DNA of 64,000 bases from CAXMNX01 sp964194845 (lineage in GTDB: Bacteria > Pseudomonadota > Alphaproteobacteria > Rhodobacterales > Rhodobacteraceae): the NCBI GenBank assembly GCA_964194845.1, contig CAXMNX010000005.1, forward strand, positions 97,536 to 161,535, read 5' to 3'. Below the pieces are notes generated by a model, which saw only the letters and a list, made by a program, of their open reading frames with translations, did no database searches and was not told the DNA's origin. The position numbers and the translations under genes were made by a program. Of the stretch, positions 52,720-62,113 are shown in pieces. Position 1 is the stretch's first letter. Each line of letters starts with the position of its first letter.

Positions 52720-53409
52720 ATGAGCAGCGATGATCACATGCAGCCATTGTTCAATGCGCTGCCGCCTGCTGTCGCAGCACTGGCGCTGGCGCTTTTCTCG
52801 GTCGAGGTGGTTCTGTGGTTGGCAAGCGACGGTTTTATCGGCGGGGCATCCGGTATTGCATGGCGCCGGGATGCAGCAATTCAATTCGGCTTTCCCGGCA
52901 CGATGCTTGAGTATTTCGATCAGACAGGCACTTGGGCGACGAGTGAAACGCGCCGCTTCGTCACCTATCCATTCATCCACTTCGGATTTGTTCATGCGAT
53001 GTTTGTCATCGTATTCCTTTTGGCGCTGGGCAAGCTGGTGGGCGAGGTTTTCGGCAATCTGTCGGTACTGATAATCTTCTTTGGCTGCGCGATCTTCGGG
53101 GCGTTGATCTATGCGTGGCTTACCGGCGATCCCCGTCCGCTGGTCGGTGGATACCCATCGGTCTATGGGTTGATTGGTGCCTACACCTTCATTCTCTGGA
53201 CCCACCTTGGCGCAACAGGTGATAACCAATATCGCGCTTTTTGGCTGATCGGCGTTCTGCTTGGCATTCAACTGGTCTTTGGATTGTTCTTCGGATCGGG
53301 CAATGACTGGATTGCCGAGATTGCGGGCTTTTCCTTTGGCTTCCTGATCTCACCGGCTTTGGCGCGCGGCGGATTTCGCCGGTTGCTTGGCAAGATGCGT
53401 CAACGCTGA
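52720..53409 (+). CDS. Rhomboid-family membrane protein lacking catalytic residues (pseudoprotease)
   Basis: 229 residues with about six transmembrane helices in the rhomboid order. The region aligning to VGASGAIFGLLGA reads VGGYPSVYGLIGA (142-154), so the catalytic Ser position is Tyr145. The region normally reading AHLGGF reads AEIAGF, placing Glu200 at the catalytic His. The early HxxxxH remains (IHFGFVH) but the Asn is gone. It is therefore predicted to be inactive as a protease, perhaps a membrane-protein binding or quality-control factor like derlins and iRhoms. AAAGG precedes the ATG at 52720. The end overlaps murJ by ten bases. Confidence 0.8.
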   Translation: MSSDDHMQPLFNALPPAVAALALALFSVEVVLWLASDGFIGGASGIAWRRDAAIQFGFPGTMLEYFDQTGTWATSETRRFVTYPFIHFGFVHAMFVIVFLLALGKLVGEVFGNLSVLIIFFGCAIFGALIYAWLTGDPRPLVGGYPSVYGLIGAYTFILWTHLGATGDNQYRAFWLIGVLLGIQLVFGLFFGSGNDWIAEIAGFSFGFLISPALARGGFRRLLGKMRQR

Positions 53410-54980
53410 CGGCTAAGCGCCGAGGCAAGATCGGCCCGGCGGAACGCGCCCAACATAACACCCGCGACCCCGTATGCGGCCACGCCCACAGCGACCAGAA
53501 TTAACACACCGACAATCTTCAGCACGCTTGCCGCCATCAACGGCTGGATCAGAAGCTGAGTGATCCATATCGCTATCCCCATTATCCCCGATGCCGCGAT
53601 CATGCGCGGCAATCGCGCCCTGAACCGATCATCCAACTGCGCGGTTTCGCCCATGTTGCGGCGGCCCATCATCAGAAGCGCCAGCATCGCCCAGCCTGCC
53701 AGCGTCGTGCCGATGGCGGCGGCGATATAGCCGATGACGGGCGCAAGTCCGATGGCAAGCGCAGCGTTTACGACCAACGCCACAACCGCATAGTAGAACG
53801 GTCGCTTGGTGTCTTCGCGCGCGAAATACAGCGGTTGCAGCACTTTCTGCATGACAAAGGCAGGCAGGCCCAACCCGTAAACCGCAACCGCAATCGCCGT
53901 GGCGGCGGTGTCCTCGGGTCCGAAAGCGCCGCGTTCAAAGAGCGCCGAGATCAATGTGTATGGGATGACCACCAGCGCGACGGACGCCGGGATTGAAAGC
54001 GCGAGCGACATCTCAGCCGCCCGACTAAGCGCATCACGTCCGCCTGTCTCGTCGCCCGCCTGAAGCCGCCGCGAAAGATCGGGCAAAAGCACGATGCCGA
54101 TGGCGATCCCGACGACACCCAGCGGCAACTGATAAAGCCGGTCGGCGTAGGATAGCCAGGCGATGGCCCCATCGAAGAAGCTCGCGACCTGTCGCCCCAC
54201 CAGCAGATTGATCTGAACCACGCCCCCCGCCAAAGCCGCAGGTGCTGCAATAATCGCCAGCTTTTTCAACTCAGGCGTCCAGCGCGGGCGGGTCAATTTC
54301 AGTGTAAATCCGGCGGTTCGCGCCGCAAACCAGACCAGCGCAAGTTGCGCGATCCCGGCAATCACCACGCCGAACGCCAGGAAGGTTCCCATCGTTCCAC
54401 TTTGGTCGCCCGTCTCGATCAAGCTAAACTCGGTGGCACCGCTTTGCCCCAGCAGCAGACAGCTGATGAGAATGATATTCAGAAGAACCGGCGCGGCTGC
54501 GGCGGCGACAAAGCGACCGCTGGCGTTCAGCACGCCGGATATAAGTGCGGCCAGCGAGATAAAGAATATGTAGACGAATATGATACGACCGAGCGTCACC
54601 GCCATGTCAAGACGCGCATCGCCTGCAAAACCGCTCGCCAGCGCCAGAACCAGCCAGGGCATGAATACCGTCGCCAGGATCGTCAGGATGACAAGAATGG
54701 CTGCCAAGGCGGCGAAGGCGTCGCGCGCGAAACTTTCCGGATTGTCGCCCGCTTGCAGCTTTTTGGAAAACATCGGCACAAAGGCCATGTTGAAGGCACC
54801 CTCGGCGAAGAAACGGCGAAACATATTGGGAAGCGTGAAGGCGACCAGAAACGCCTCGGCGACAGGTCCGGTGCCAAGCCATGCGGCAATCAGGATATCG
54901 CGGACAAAACCAAATATCCGGCTAAGCAGCGTCCAGAGGCCGACGGTCATAACGCCCTGTACCAGCCGAATGGCGGTCAC
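53400..54980 (-). CDS. murJ: Lipid II flippase MurJ
   Basis: About 526 residues with 14 transmembrane helices. Family motifs SRIFGFVRDILIAAWLGTG, FRRFFAEGAFNMAFVPMF and the later NVLLVIPYTLISALFERGAF-like stretch identify the MurJ (MVF) group, which flips lipid II for cell-wall synthesis. The open frame reaches an ATG at 55049 inside glnD; the GTG at 54980 (GTGACCGCC) gives the usual N-terminus and is used here with limited confidence. Follows glnD directly. Confidence 0.93.
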   Translation of the reverse strand: MTAIRLVQGVMTVGLWTLLSRIFGFVRDILIAAWLGTGPVAEAFLVAFTLPNMFRRFFAEGAFNMAFVPMFSKKLQAGDNPESFARDAFAALAAILVILTILATVFMPWLVLALASGFAGDARLDMAVTLGRIIFVYIFFISLAALISGVLNASGRFVAAAAAPVLLNIILISCLLLGQSGATEFSLIETGDQSGTMGTFLAFGVVIAGIAQLALVWFAARTAGFTLKLTRPRWTPELKKLAIIAAPAALAGGVVQINLLVGRQVASFFDGAIAWLSYADRLYQLPLGVVGIAIGIVLLPDLSRRLQAGDETGGRDALSRAAEMSLALSIPASVALVVIPYTLISALFERGAFGPEDTAATAIAVAVYGLGLPAFVMQKVLQPLYFAREDTKRPFYYAVVALVVNAALAIGLAPVIGYIAAAIGTTLAGWAMLALLMMGRRNMGETAQLDDRFRARLPRMIAASGIMGIAIWITQLLIQPLMAASVLKIVGVLILVAVGVAAYGVAGVMLGAFRRADLASALSRQR

Positions 54981-55011
54981 CGTGGCCACCGGGGAAATAT
55001 GCCTGCCATCA

Positions 55012-57834
55012 TCAGCCCGTTGCCCGCTCTCTGCCCGCGACGATCGCATCCCGCAGCTTCTTTTCCAGTGACTTCTGCTTGGATGCGGCGTGAAATTTCA
55101 ACCCGAACATGTCTTTCACATAGAAAGTATCGACGACCTGTTCGCCATATGTCGCGATGACGGCGCTGGCGATATAGACGTTCGCTTCGGCCAAAGTGCG
55201 AGTCAGATCGTAAAGAAGACCCGGCCGGTCACGCGTATCAACCTCGATCACCGTGTAAATTTCGGAACCCAGATTGTCGAAGCTGATCGAGGTCGGAACG
55301 CGGAAAGCTTTTTCGCGTTTTTTCATCCTGTCGCGATCAACAAACGATTTTCGCGGCAATACTTCGCCGTGAAGCGTCTTGTCGATCATGACCTTCAACC
55401 TCGGCAGCCGCCCGGCTTCGTAAGGTGATCCATCGGTATCCTGCACCCAGAACACCGCCGTCGCATAGCCGTCGGACGAGGTATAGGTGCGGGCATCCAC
55501 AACATTCGCACCAACCAGCGCCAGCGCACCCGCCAGACGGGCGAATATGCCGGGATGATCGGCCAGCGCAAAGCAGATGCGTGTTGCGTCGCGGTCGTCG
55601 TCCGGCATGATATCCATCAGGATTTCATCATCGCCTATGGTCTTCAAAAGGTTCGCAAAAACCACGTGCGTCGCGTTGGGAACACCCTGCCAATAAGGCC
55701 CGTAATGGCGCGCGGTTTCGCGACCAAGGTCCTTTTTCGACCAACCCGACAGCGTGTCGCGAAGGGCTTTCTTGGCTTCGGTCTCGGCGGTCTCGCGGTT
55801 GACGGCTTCCAACCCGTGTTCAAGCGCTGCCGCCGTTCGGCGATAAAGTTCGCGCAAAAGCTGCGCTTTCCAGTTGTTCCAGACGCCGGGCCCCACGCCA
55901 CGGATATCGCAAACCGTCAAAACAGTCAGCAGATCAAGGCGCTTCTTCGTTTTCACCGCCTTGGCAAAATCGCGCACCGTGCGCGGCTCGGAGATATCGC
56001 GCTTTTGCGCCATGTCCGACATCAGCAGATGATACCGCACCAGCCATTCCGCCGTCTCGGCCTCGTCGGGCTTCAGGCCCAACCGCGGCGCGACCCTGCG
56101 GGCAATCTGCGCACCAAGTATCGAATGATCCTCGGGGCGTCCCTTGCCGATGTCGTGCAGGAAAAGCGCTGCATAAAGTACTTTCCGATTTACACCTTCC
56201 TTCAGGATGCGGCTCGCAATCGGCAGTTCTTCCACAAGTTCTTCGCGCTCGATCTGGGCAAGGGTTGAGATACATTGGATCGTATGCTCGTCGACTGTGT
56301 AGCTGTGGTACATATTGAACTGCATCATCGCGACCACCGGCGCAAATTCCGGCACAAACGCCGCCAGGACACCCAGTTCGTTCATCCGGCGCAGCGCGCG
56401 TTCGGGGTTGCCGCGTTTGATCAGCAAGTCGATGAAGATGCGATTTGCCTCGGTCGATGCGCGCATTTCGTCGTCGATCATGTCGAGGTTGGCGGAAACA
56501 AGTCGCATCGCGTCGGGGTGGATAAGATACCCGGTGCGCAGCGCTTCATCAAAGATCCGCAATAAGTTCAGTTTGTCCCTGAGAAAGGCTTTCTGGCGCG
56601 TCACCGTCAGCCGGTTCTGCTTGATCGTGTATTCCGCAGCGACTTTCCGGCGGCGGCGAAAGAACGTCACCAGCGACGGCGCTTTTTTGACGTGCTTGGC
56701 TTCCAGTGCGGTCAGGAAGATGCGCGTCAGCTCGCCCACGGTCGTCGCGTTGCGGAAATAGTCCTGCATGAAATGCTCGACCGCCCGCCGCCCGTCCCGA
56801 TCCTGATAGCCCATGCGCGCCGCGACCTCGACCTGCATGTCGAAAGTCAACTGATCCATGGCGCGGCCCGCAACAAGATGAAGATGCGTTCGCACCGCCA
56901 TCAGAAAGTTTTCGGCGGCAAGAAAACCGTCGAACTCGTCTTGTCTGAAAAGATCCAGTCCGACCAGGTCGCGCACCTGGCGAACCCCGTGAATATACTT
57001 GCCGATCCAATAGAGCGTCTGCAAATCGCGCAGACCGCCTTTGCCTTCCTTTACGTTCGGCTCGACCATATAGCGCTGACCGCCCTGCCGAATATGCCGC
57101 TCGGACCGTTCGGTCAGTTTGGCCTCGATAAAGTCGGATGCGGTACGCCTGAAAAGATCCTTTTTCAGCCGCGCATCCAGCGTCGCTGCAAGGTCCGGGT
57201 CGCCATCCAGAAAACGGTGCTCCAGAAGCGCTGTTCGGATCGTGTAATCTTCCCGGCCAAGACGCAGGCAGTCTTTCACTGTCCTGCTCGCGTATCCGAC
57301 CTTAAGGTGCAGATCCCAAAGCATATAAAGCATACTTTCGATCAGGCTTTCGGCCCAGGGCGTTACTTTCCAGGGCATCAGAAAAAGCAAGTCGACGTCC
57401 GAATAGGGCGCCATCTCGCCCCGGCCATAGCCACCGACGGCGATCAGTGAAAGCCGCTCGCCTTCGGTGGGATTGGGGTTCGGATGCAGCCGGTTCAGCG
57501 CGATGTACAAAACTGATCGAACAATCCCGTCGGTCAGGTAGGCGTAGGAACGCACGCATGCGTGCGCGCGTTGCGGGTTGGCGACAAAAGCCTCGGCGAT
57601 GCAGGCTCGACCGTTGGCCAGCGCATCCTTCAAAGCCGCGACCGTTGCGCGCCGGACAATTCGCCCGTCGCCCGAGCCGTCAATCTGGGACTCAATCTCA
57701 GCCAAAACGGCAGCGGTATCGAAAATCTCAACGGGCGGCGCGATCAAATCCGTGGGATCAATCGCGTTCCGGATATCCGTCGTGGCGGGCGGTTCAGAAG
57801 CCGACACCGCCAAAGCTTCTTGGGGACGGGTCAA
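55012..57834 (-). CDS. glnD: [Protein-PII] uridylyltransferase / uridylyl-removing enzyme
   Basis: 940 residues. Nucleotidyltransferase domain with VGGYGRGEMAPYSDVDLLFL (about 111-130), an HD domain with HDIGKGRPEDHS (about 520), and two C-terminal ACT domains (about 730 and 835) that sense glutamine. It controls the PII nitrogen-signalling cascade by uridylylating GlnB/GlnK. Canonical size. Its start overlaps the end of the PBP-activator gene by 41 bases, and murJ follows. Confidence 0.98.
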   Translation of the reverse strand: MTRPQEALAVSASEPPATTDIRNAIDPTDLIAPPVEIFDTAAVLAEIESQIDGSGDGRIVRRATVAALKDALANGRACIAEAFVANPQRAHACVRSYAYLTDGIVRSVLYIALNRLHPNPNPTEGERLSLIAVGGYGRGEMAPYSDVDLLFLMPWKVTPWAESLIESMLYMLWDLHLKVGYASRTVKDCLRLGREDYTIRTALLEHRFLDGDPDLAATLDARLKKDLFRRTASDFIEAKLTERSERHIRQGGQRYMVEPNVKEGKGGLRDLQTLYWIGKYIHGVRQVRDLVGLDLFRQDEFDGFLAAENFLMAVRTHLHLVAGRAMDQLTFDMQVEVAARMGYQDRDGRRAVEHFMQDYFRNATTVGELTRIFLTALEAKHVKKAPSLVTFFRRRRKVAAEYTIKQNRLTVTRQKAFLRDKLNLLRIFDEALRTGYLIHPDAMRLVSANLDMIDDEMRASTEANRIFIDLLIKRGNPERALRRMNELGVLAAFVPEFAPVVAMMQFNMYHSYTVDEHTIQCISTLAQIEREELVEELPIASRILKEGVNRKVLYAALFLHDIGKGRPEDHSILGAQIARRVAPRLGLKPDEAETAEWLVRYHLLMSDMAQKRDISEPRTVRDFAKAVKTKKRLDLLTVLTVCDIRGVGPGVWNNWKAQLLRELYRRTAAALEHGLEAVNRETAETEAKKALRDTLSGWSKKDLGRETARHYGPYWQGVPNATHVVFANLLKTIGDDEILMDIMPDDDRDATRICFALADHPGIFARLAGALALVGANVVDARTYTSSDGYATAVFWVQDTDGSPYEAGRLPRLKVMIDKTLHGEVLPRKSFVDRDRMKKREKAFRVPTSISFDNLGSEIYTVIEVDTRDRPGLLYDLTRTLAEANVYIASAVIATYGEQVVDTFYVKDMFGLKFHAASKQKSLEKKLRDAIVAGRERATG

Positions 57835-58957
57835 TGACGATCACCTGGTTGTTCTGGATTTGCGCCACCGCAAGACCGCGCTCGTTGGTACCGTTCGGGA
57901 AGAACCGGAAAGGGCCGTAAACACCGGCGAAGCCCTGGCCTTGCGTCAGCGCGTCGCGACCAAGCGCATTGGCATTGCCTTGTGCGACAAGCGCGCCAAC
58001 GGCGGCAATACCGTCATAGGCCAATCCGGCGACCGGGCTTGGCCGCGTTCCGAATGCGGCCTGATAGCGGGCGTTGAAACGCGCGCTTCGGTCCGGCGAA
58101 GGTGTCGCGAACCACGCGCCCTGCAATCCTTTCAGCGACAATGCGCTTGAGGGTAAGTCCAGCCGTTGCAGACCAATGAACTGCGCCACCTCTGCGTCGA
58201 TCCCATTTTCAGGCAAAAGCTCGGCCACGAACGGCAACGCGCCGGTGGTGCCGGATGTTACGAAAATGGCATTGGCGCCCGAGGCGCGATAATCGCTGGC
58301 GATATTTGGTATCTCGGCAATGACGCCTTCCTGCGACAGCGGAAACGACGACACGCCAGCCAGGTCGCCACCGTTTGCCGCCAGCGCGCGTTGAATTGCA
58401 TCGCGGCCCAGCTCCTCGGCCCTGTCCTGCGCATGGACGATGTAGATCGCGCCCCGACCCTGATTGACGGCATATCGCGCAAGCCGGTCTGCCGAGGTCT
58501 GGAACGTGTTGCCAAGCAGGAAGACATTCCCACCGGCGACGGCAGGATTGTTTGAAAACGTCAGCACGTTGACGCCACGGCTTGCCGCGACCCGGCCTGC
58601 CGCAGCAGCAGCTTCGCCAAAAAGCGGCCCGATGAATATGGTTGCACCCTCATCAAGTGCTTCCCTGGCGGCTTCGGCAGCACCTTCAGGCGTGCCGCCG
58701 GTGTCGTAAATACGCAGGTCGATATCGACACTATCAAGATCGCCAACCGCAAGAAGTGCCGCGTTCTCAAGCGACTGCGCAAGCTCGGCGCCATTGGGCG
58801 AGCTTGCGGGTACAAGAAGAGCTACCGGCACCGCACGACTGGTGTTGATAAGCGGTCCGCCGGCAAATGGAATGTCACACGCGCCAAGCGTTACCGCAGC
58901 AATCGCGGCAGCCAATACCAAGACTGCCTTGCGGCGAATATACAAAAGCGCGACCAT
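57794..58957 (-). CDS. Penicillin-binding protein activator (LpoA/LppC-like lipoprotein)
   Basis: 387 residues. Lipoprotein signal MVALLYIRRKAVLVLAAAIAAVTLGACD with lipobox LGAC, followed by a periplasmic-binding-protein fold (VALLVPASSPNGAELAQSLENAALLAV; TIFIGPLFG; GLAYDGIAAV). Homologues (LpoA C-terminal domain) activate class A penicillin-binding proteins from the outer membrane. The ATG at 58957 has AGAGG upstream; the longer frame is rejected. Divergent from rsmI, an order conserved across proteobacteria. Confidence 0.9.
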   Translation of the reverse strand: MVALLYIRRKAVLVLAAAIAAVTLGACDIPFAGGPLINTSRAVPVALLVPASSPNGAELAQSLENAALLAVGDLDSVDIDLRIYDTGGTPEGAAEAAREALDEGATIFIGPLFGEAAAAAGRVAASRGVNVLTFSNNPAVAGGNVFLLGNTFQTSADRLARYAVNQGRGAIYIVHAQDRAEELGRDAIQRALAANGGDLAGVSSFPLSQEGVIAEIPNIASDYRASGANAIFVTSGTTGALPFVAELLPENGIDAEVAQFIGLQRLDLPSSALSLKGLQGAWFATPSPDRSARFNARYQAAFGTRPSPVAGLAYDGIAAVGALVAQGNANALGRDALTQGQGFAGVYGPFRFFPNGTNERGLAVAQIQNNQVIVIDPSPRSFGGVGF

Positions 58958-59040
58958 CGGAAAACCTCTTCCAATCAGGCGGACAAAATCTTGCGCGACC
59001 CTAGGCACAATCGGCGATCAAGTAAATCACAGAGCCCGGC

Positions 59041-59904
59041 ATGACGGCGGAGAACGACGCACCATCGCTGGCGCCGGGGCTCTATTTCGTCGCGACGCCG
59101 ATTGGCAATGCGCGCGACATCACGCTTCGCGCGCTGGATATCCTTGCGGCGGCGGATATTCTGGCCGCCGAGGATACCCGCAGCTTGCGTCGTCTGATGG
59201 ATATCCACGGCATTCACCTGGGCGGGCGGCGCTTGGTTTCCTATCATGATCACAGCGGCGAAAATGTGCGATCAAGGCTGCTGGCGTGGCTGCAGGACGG
59301 AAAGTCGGTGGGCTACGCCTCGGAAGCCGGAACCCCGCTTATTGCCGACCCCGGGTTCGCACTGGGAAGGGCGGCCTCAGATGCCGAATTCCCGGTCTGG
59401 GCGGCACCCGGTGCCTCGGCAGCACTTGCTGCTTTGACGGTTTCCGGGCTTCCAAGCGATTGCTTCCTCTTTGCCGGATTTTCGCCGACCACGAAGTCCG
59501 CGCGCGAAAAATTTCTGGCGCGATTTGCGAGCATCCCCGGCACTCTGATCCTTTACGAAAGCCCAAGGAGGTTGGCGGCGTTTCTGGCGTCAGCTGTGAA
59601 CGCATTCAGTGCCGACCGTCCGGCGGCGGTTTGCCGCGAGCTGACCAAGAAATTTGAGGAGGTTCAGCGCGGAACGTTGGGGTCTTTGCTGACCTACTAC
59701 TCGGGAACGACGCCGAAGGGGGAGGTCGTCGTCTGCATCGGTAAGGGCAAGATTGTCGCCGATCCTGAATTGGTCAAAGCGGCTTTGGTGAATGCGATGA
59801 AATCCAAAACGCTGAAGGATGCAGCCGCCGACGTGGCCGAACGTTTCGCGGTGTCAAAACGCGACCTCTATCAGATGGGGCTGGCACTGAAGAATAGAGA
59901 TTAA
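59041..59904 (+). CDS. rsmI: 16S rRNA (cytidine(1402)-2'-O)-methyltransferase
   Basis: 287 residues, tetrapyrrole-methylase fold. LYFVATPIGNARDITLRALDIL (about 14-35), EDTRSLRRLMDIHGI and SEAGTPLIADPG (about 95-106) are diagnostic. Modifies C1402 in the decoding centre with RsmH. Divergent from the PBP activator; yraN follows after 50 bases. Confidence 0.97.
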   Translation: MTAENDAPSLAPGLYFVATPIGNARDITLRALDILAAADILAAEDTRSLRRLMDIHGIHLGGRRLVSYHDHSGENVRSRLLAWLQDGKSVGYASEAGTPLIADPGFALGRAASDAEFPVWAAPGASAALAALTVSGLPSDCFLFAGFSPTTKSAREKFLARFASIPGTLILYESPRRLAAFLASAVNAFSADRPAAVCRELTKKFEEVQRGTLGSLLTYYSGTTPKGEVVVCIGKGKIVADPELVKAALVNAMKSKTLKDAAADVAERFAVSKRDLYQMGLALKNRD

Positions 59905-59954
59905 GGGAATTTTCGCTTGAACTAGATAGATTGATTCGAAGAATGGAGATCAAG

Positions 59955-60317
59955 ATGAACAGGCAGTCAGTTGGGCGAAAAAATTACTACGATGGCCTGG
60001 CGGCGGAAACCGGTGTTGAACGGCGGTACTGCGATGGTGGCGGCAAGGTTGCAGCGCGGCGCTGGCGCGGCGCGGCAGGCGAAGTGGACCTGATAATCCG
60101 GAAGGGTGCAGAAGTGATCTTCGTTGAGGTCAAAAAAGCCAGAAATTTCGCACGCGCGGCAGAAAGCCTGTCGATGCGGCAGCTTGCGCGCATCGCCAGT
60201 GCGGCTGAAGAATTTGTCGGCAATGAGCCATTGGGCTTGCTGACATCGTTTCGGATTGATCTGGCGCTCGTCAACGAACACGGCGAAAGCCGCGTCATCG
60301 AAAATGTGACAATGTAG
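59955..60317 (+). CDS. UPF0102 family endonuclease-like protein YraN
   Basis: 120 residues. The PD-(D/E)XK-type core is visible: AARRWRGAAGEVDLIIRKGAEVIFVEVKKA, with Glu, Asp and E-x-K in order. The family looks like a Holliday-junction-resolvase-type nuclease but its role is unproven. ATG at 59955 has GGAG six bases upstream. Sits between rsmI and gshB as in many alphaproteobacteria. Confidence 0.9.
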   Translation: MNRQSVGRKNYYDGLAAETGVERRYCDGGGKVAARRWRGAAGEVDLIIRKGAEVIFVEVKKARNFARAAESLSMRQLARIASAAEEFVGNEPLGLLTSFRIDLALVNEHGESRVIENVTM

Positions 60318-60396
60318 GCATCCAATTTCTCTGCGTTGAAGTGCTGCGCCAGATCGGTCACAAGAAGTGCGACCGATTTCGGCGGGAGACACCAAC

Positions 60397-61341
60397 GTGC
60401 GCGTTGCCATCCAGATGGACCCAATCGAGGGCGTTGATATCGACGCAGACTCGACCTTTCGACTGGCCGAGGAAGCGCAGGTACGCGGCGCCGAGCTGTT
60501 TTATTACACGCCCGACAGCCTGGCCTGGGACGAGGGCCGCGTGACCGCGCGCGGCTGGCCGCTGACGCTCCGCCGCGAGCGCGGTAATCATTTTTCGCGC
60601 GGCGCGGAAGCTACGGTCGAACTTGCCGACTTTGACGTGGTCTGGCTTCGCCAGGACCCGCCATTTGACATGGGGTATATCACATCGACCCATATTCTTG
60701 AGCAATTGTCGCCTCCAACGCTGGTTGTGAACGATCCGTTTTGGGTGCGGAACTATCCCGAGAAACTGCTCGTTTTGCAATTTCCCGAACTTACCCCGCC
60801 GACAACCATCGCGCGCGATCTTGATACGCTGCGCGCATTTCGGGCGCGCCACGGCGATATCATCCTGAAACCGCTTTATGGAAATGGCGGCGCGGGCGTG
60901 TTTCGCTTACCACCGGATGATCGAAATCTGGCCAGCCTGCACGAGATGTTCACGGGCATGAACCGCGAGCCGCTGATCGCCCAAAAATTCGTTCCCGACG
61001 TCAGCAATGGCGACAAGCGGGTGATCCTGGTCGATGGCGAGCCGATAGGCGCGATCAATCGCGTCCCGCCGGAAGGCGAGACGCGTTCAAACCTTCACAT
61101 CGGCGGGCGCGCCGAGAAAATCGGTCTGACGGATCGCGATCGCGAGATCTGCGCGGCAATCGGTCCATTGCTCAGGGAAAAGGGTCAGATATTCGTTGGC
61201 ATCGACGTGATCGGCAACTATCTGACCGAGATCAATGTGACCTCGCCCACAGGTATTCAGGAACTGGAACGCTTTGACGGCGTGAATGTTGCGGGTGCGA
61301 TCTGGGATGCAATTGATCTGCGGCTAAGCGGCTTGCGTTAA
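60397..61341 (+). CDS. gshB: Glutathione synthetase
   Basis: 314 residues, ATP-grasp ligase joining glycine to gamma-glutamylcysteine. VAIQMDPIEGVDIDADSTF opens the family; NDPFWVRNYPEKLL (about 113-126), ILKPLYGNGGAGVFRL (about 156-171) and the NVTSPTGIQELERF end are intact. A GTG start (60397) preceded by GGGAG gives the normal length. Last gene before the disrupted comM. Confidence 0.96.
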   Translation: MRVAIQMDPIEGVDIDADSTFRLAEEAQVRGAELFYYTPDSLAWDEGRVTARGWPLTLRRERGNHFSRGAEATVELADFDVVWLRQDPPFDMGYITSTHILEQLSPPTLVVNDPFWVRNYPEKLLVLQFPELTPPTTIARDLDTLRAFRARHGDIILKPLYGNGGAGVFRLPPDDRNLASLHEMFTGMNREPLIAQKFVPDVSNGDKRVILVDGEPIGAINRVPPEGETRSNLHIGGRAEKIGLTDRDREICAAIGPLLREKGQIFVGIDVIGNYLTEINVTSPTGIQELERFDGVNVAGAIWDAIDLRLSGLR

Positions 61342-61435
61342 AAATGAACCAAAATTCGCTGCCTTTCAATCAGCATTCTGTGGATTTCGAACGCAAATCT
61401 TGACCCACGATGTTTCAATGGCAATGCAAACCGCC

Positions 61436-62047
61436 TTAAGCGCCCGCGGCTGAGACAAGCCGGAAACTCAGCGCCTCGGCGACATGGGTTTGATTGACAC
61501 CATCGGCACCGGCAAGATCGGCGATGGTTCGCCCGACCCTCAAAATGCGGTGTTATCCGCGCGCCGACAGCCCGATCTTCTCGGCCGCCCTGGCCAAAAG
61601 CTCGCGCCCGGCGTCATCGGGTCGCGCAAATTTATCCAACAGCCCGCCCGTCGCATCGGCATTGACACGCGCGCCCGGTGTTTCGCGATATCTCTCCGCC
61701 TGAATGGCACGCGCTTCGGCGACGCGGGCCGCGACCAAGCGCGAGGGCTCGCCCGGTTCCGCCGGAAGGTCGAGATCGGCAAATGCGACCGGCGGCACTT
61801 CGATCCTTAAATCGAACCTGTCCATCAAAGGCCCCGAGATACGCCCCAGGTAATCTTCGCCGCACCGGGGAACGCGTGCGCAGGCGCGGGAAGGATCGTA
61901 GAGGTAGCCGCATTTGCAGGGATTTGCCGCAGCGATCAGCAGAAATTTGCAGGGATATTTTACGTGCGCGTTGGCCCGCGCCACGGTGACATCGCCGGTT
62001 TCAATCGGTTGGCGCAGGGTTTCAAGCACGCCGCGCGGAAATTCCGG
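61436..62047 (-). pseudogene. comM: comM (Mg-chelatase-related ATPase): 5'-truncated by an integrated element and carrying a nonsense codon
   Basis: Only the C-terminal third remains. From 62047 the frame reads PEFPRGVLETLRQPIETG, the conserved block after Walker B, then AAANPCKCGYLYDPSRAC and a C-terminal LLARAAEKIGLSARG. A TAA at 61553-61555 stands where Tyr of the conserved SARGYHR block is expected, and the frame then continues HRILRVGRTIADLAG...VAEALSFRL to a proper stop at 61436. Upstream of 62047 all similarity ends. ComM is a branch-migration helicase used in natural transformation, so the locus is dead twice over. Confidence 0.85.
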
Positions 62048-62072
62048 TATTATGGAGCAGACTCACCAAATA

Positions 62073-62090
62073 AGGTTATTGCAATAACCT
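62073..62090. promoter_or_regulatory. Perfect 18-bp palindrome plus a GGTTA half-site (operator or element end)
   Basis: AGGTTATTGCAATAACCT is a perfect palindrome 23 bases upstream of the first element gene and 25 bases inside the comM junction. It is followed by TGAAATGGTTAG, giving a third GGTTA/TAACC half-site (62096-62101). It may be an operator over the promoter of the gene at 62114 or part of the element's terminal repeat. Confidence 0.55.
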
Positions 62091-62113
62091 GAAATGGTTA
62101 GTAAACTGCGGGC

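Noticed and set aside
51611..52723. 370-residue plus-strand ORF over trpS
   Set aside because: Antisense shadow of trpS; begins and ends with the real gene and has no family match.
62048..62060. Tn7-like (AbaR-type) transposon end at the comM junction
   Set aside because: The junction lacks the 5'-TGT end and no transposition genes are visible; the element class is left open.
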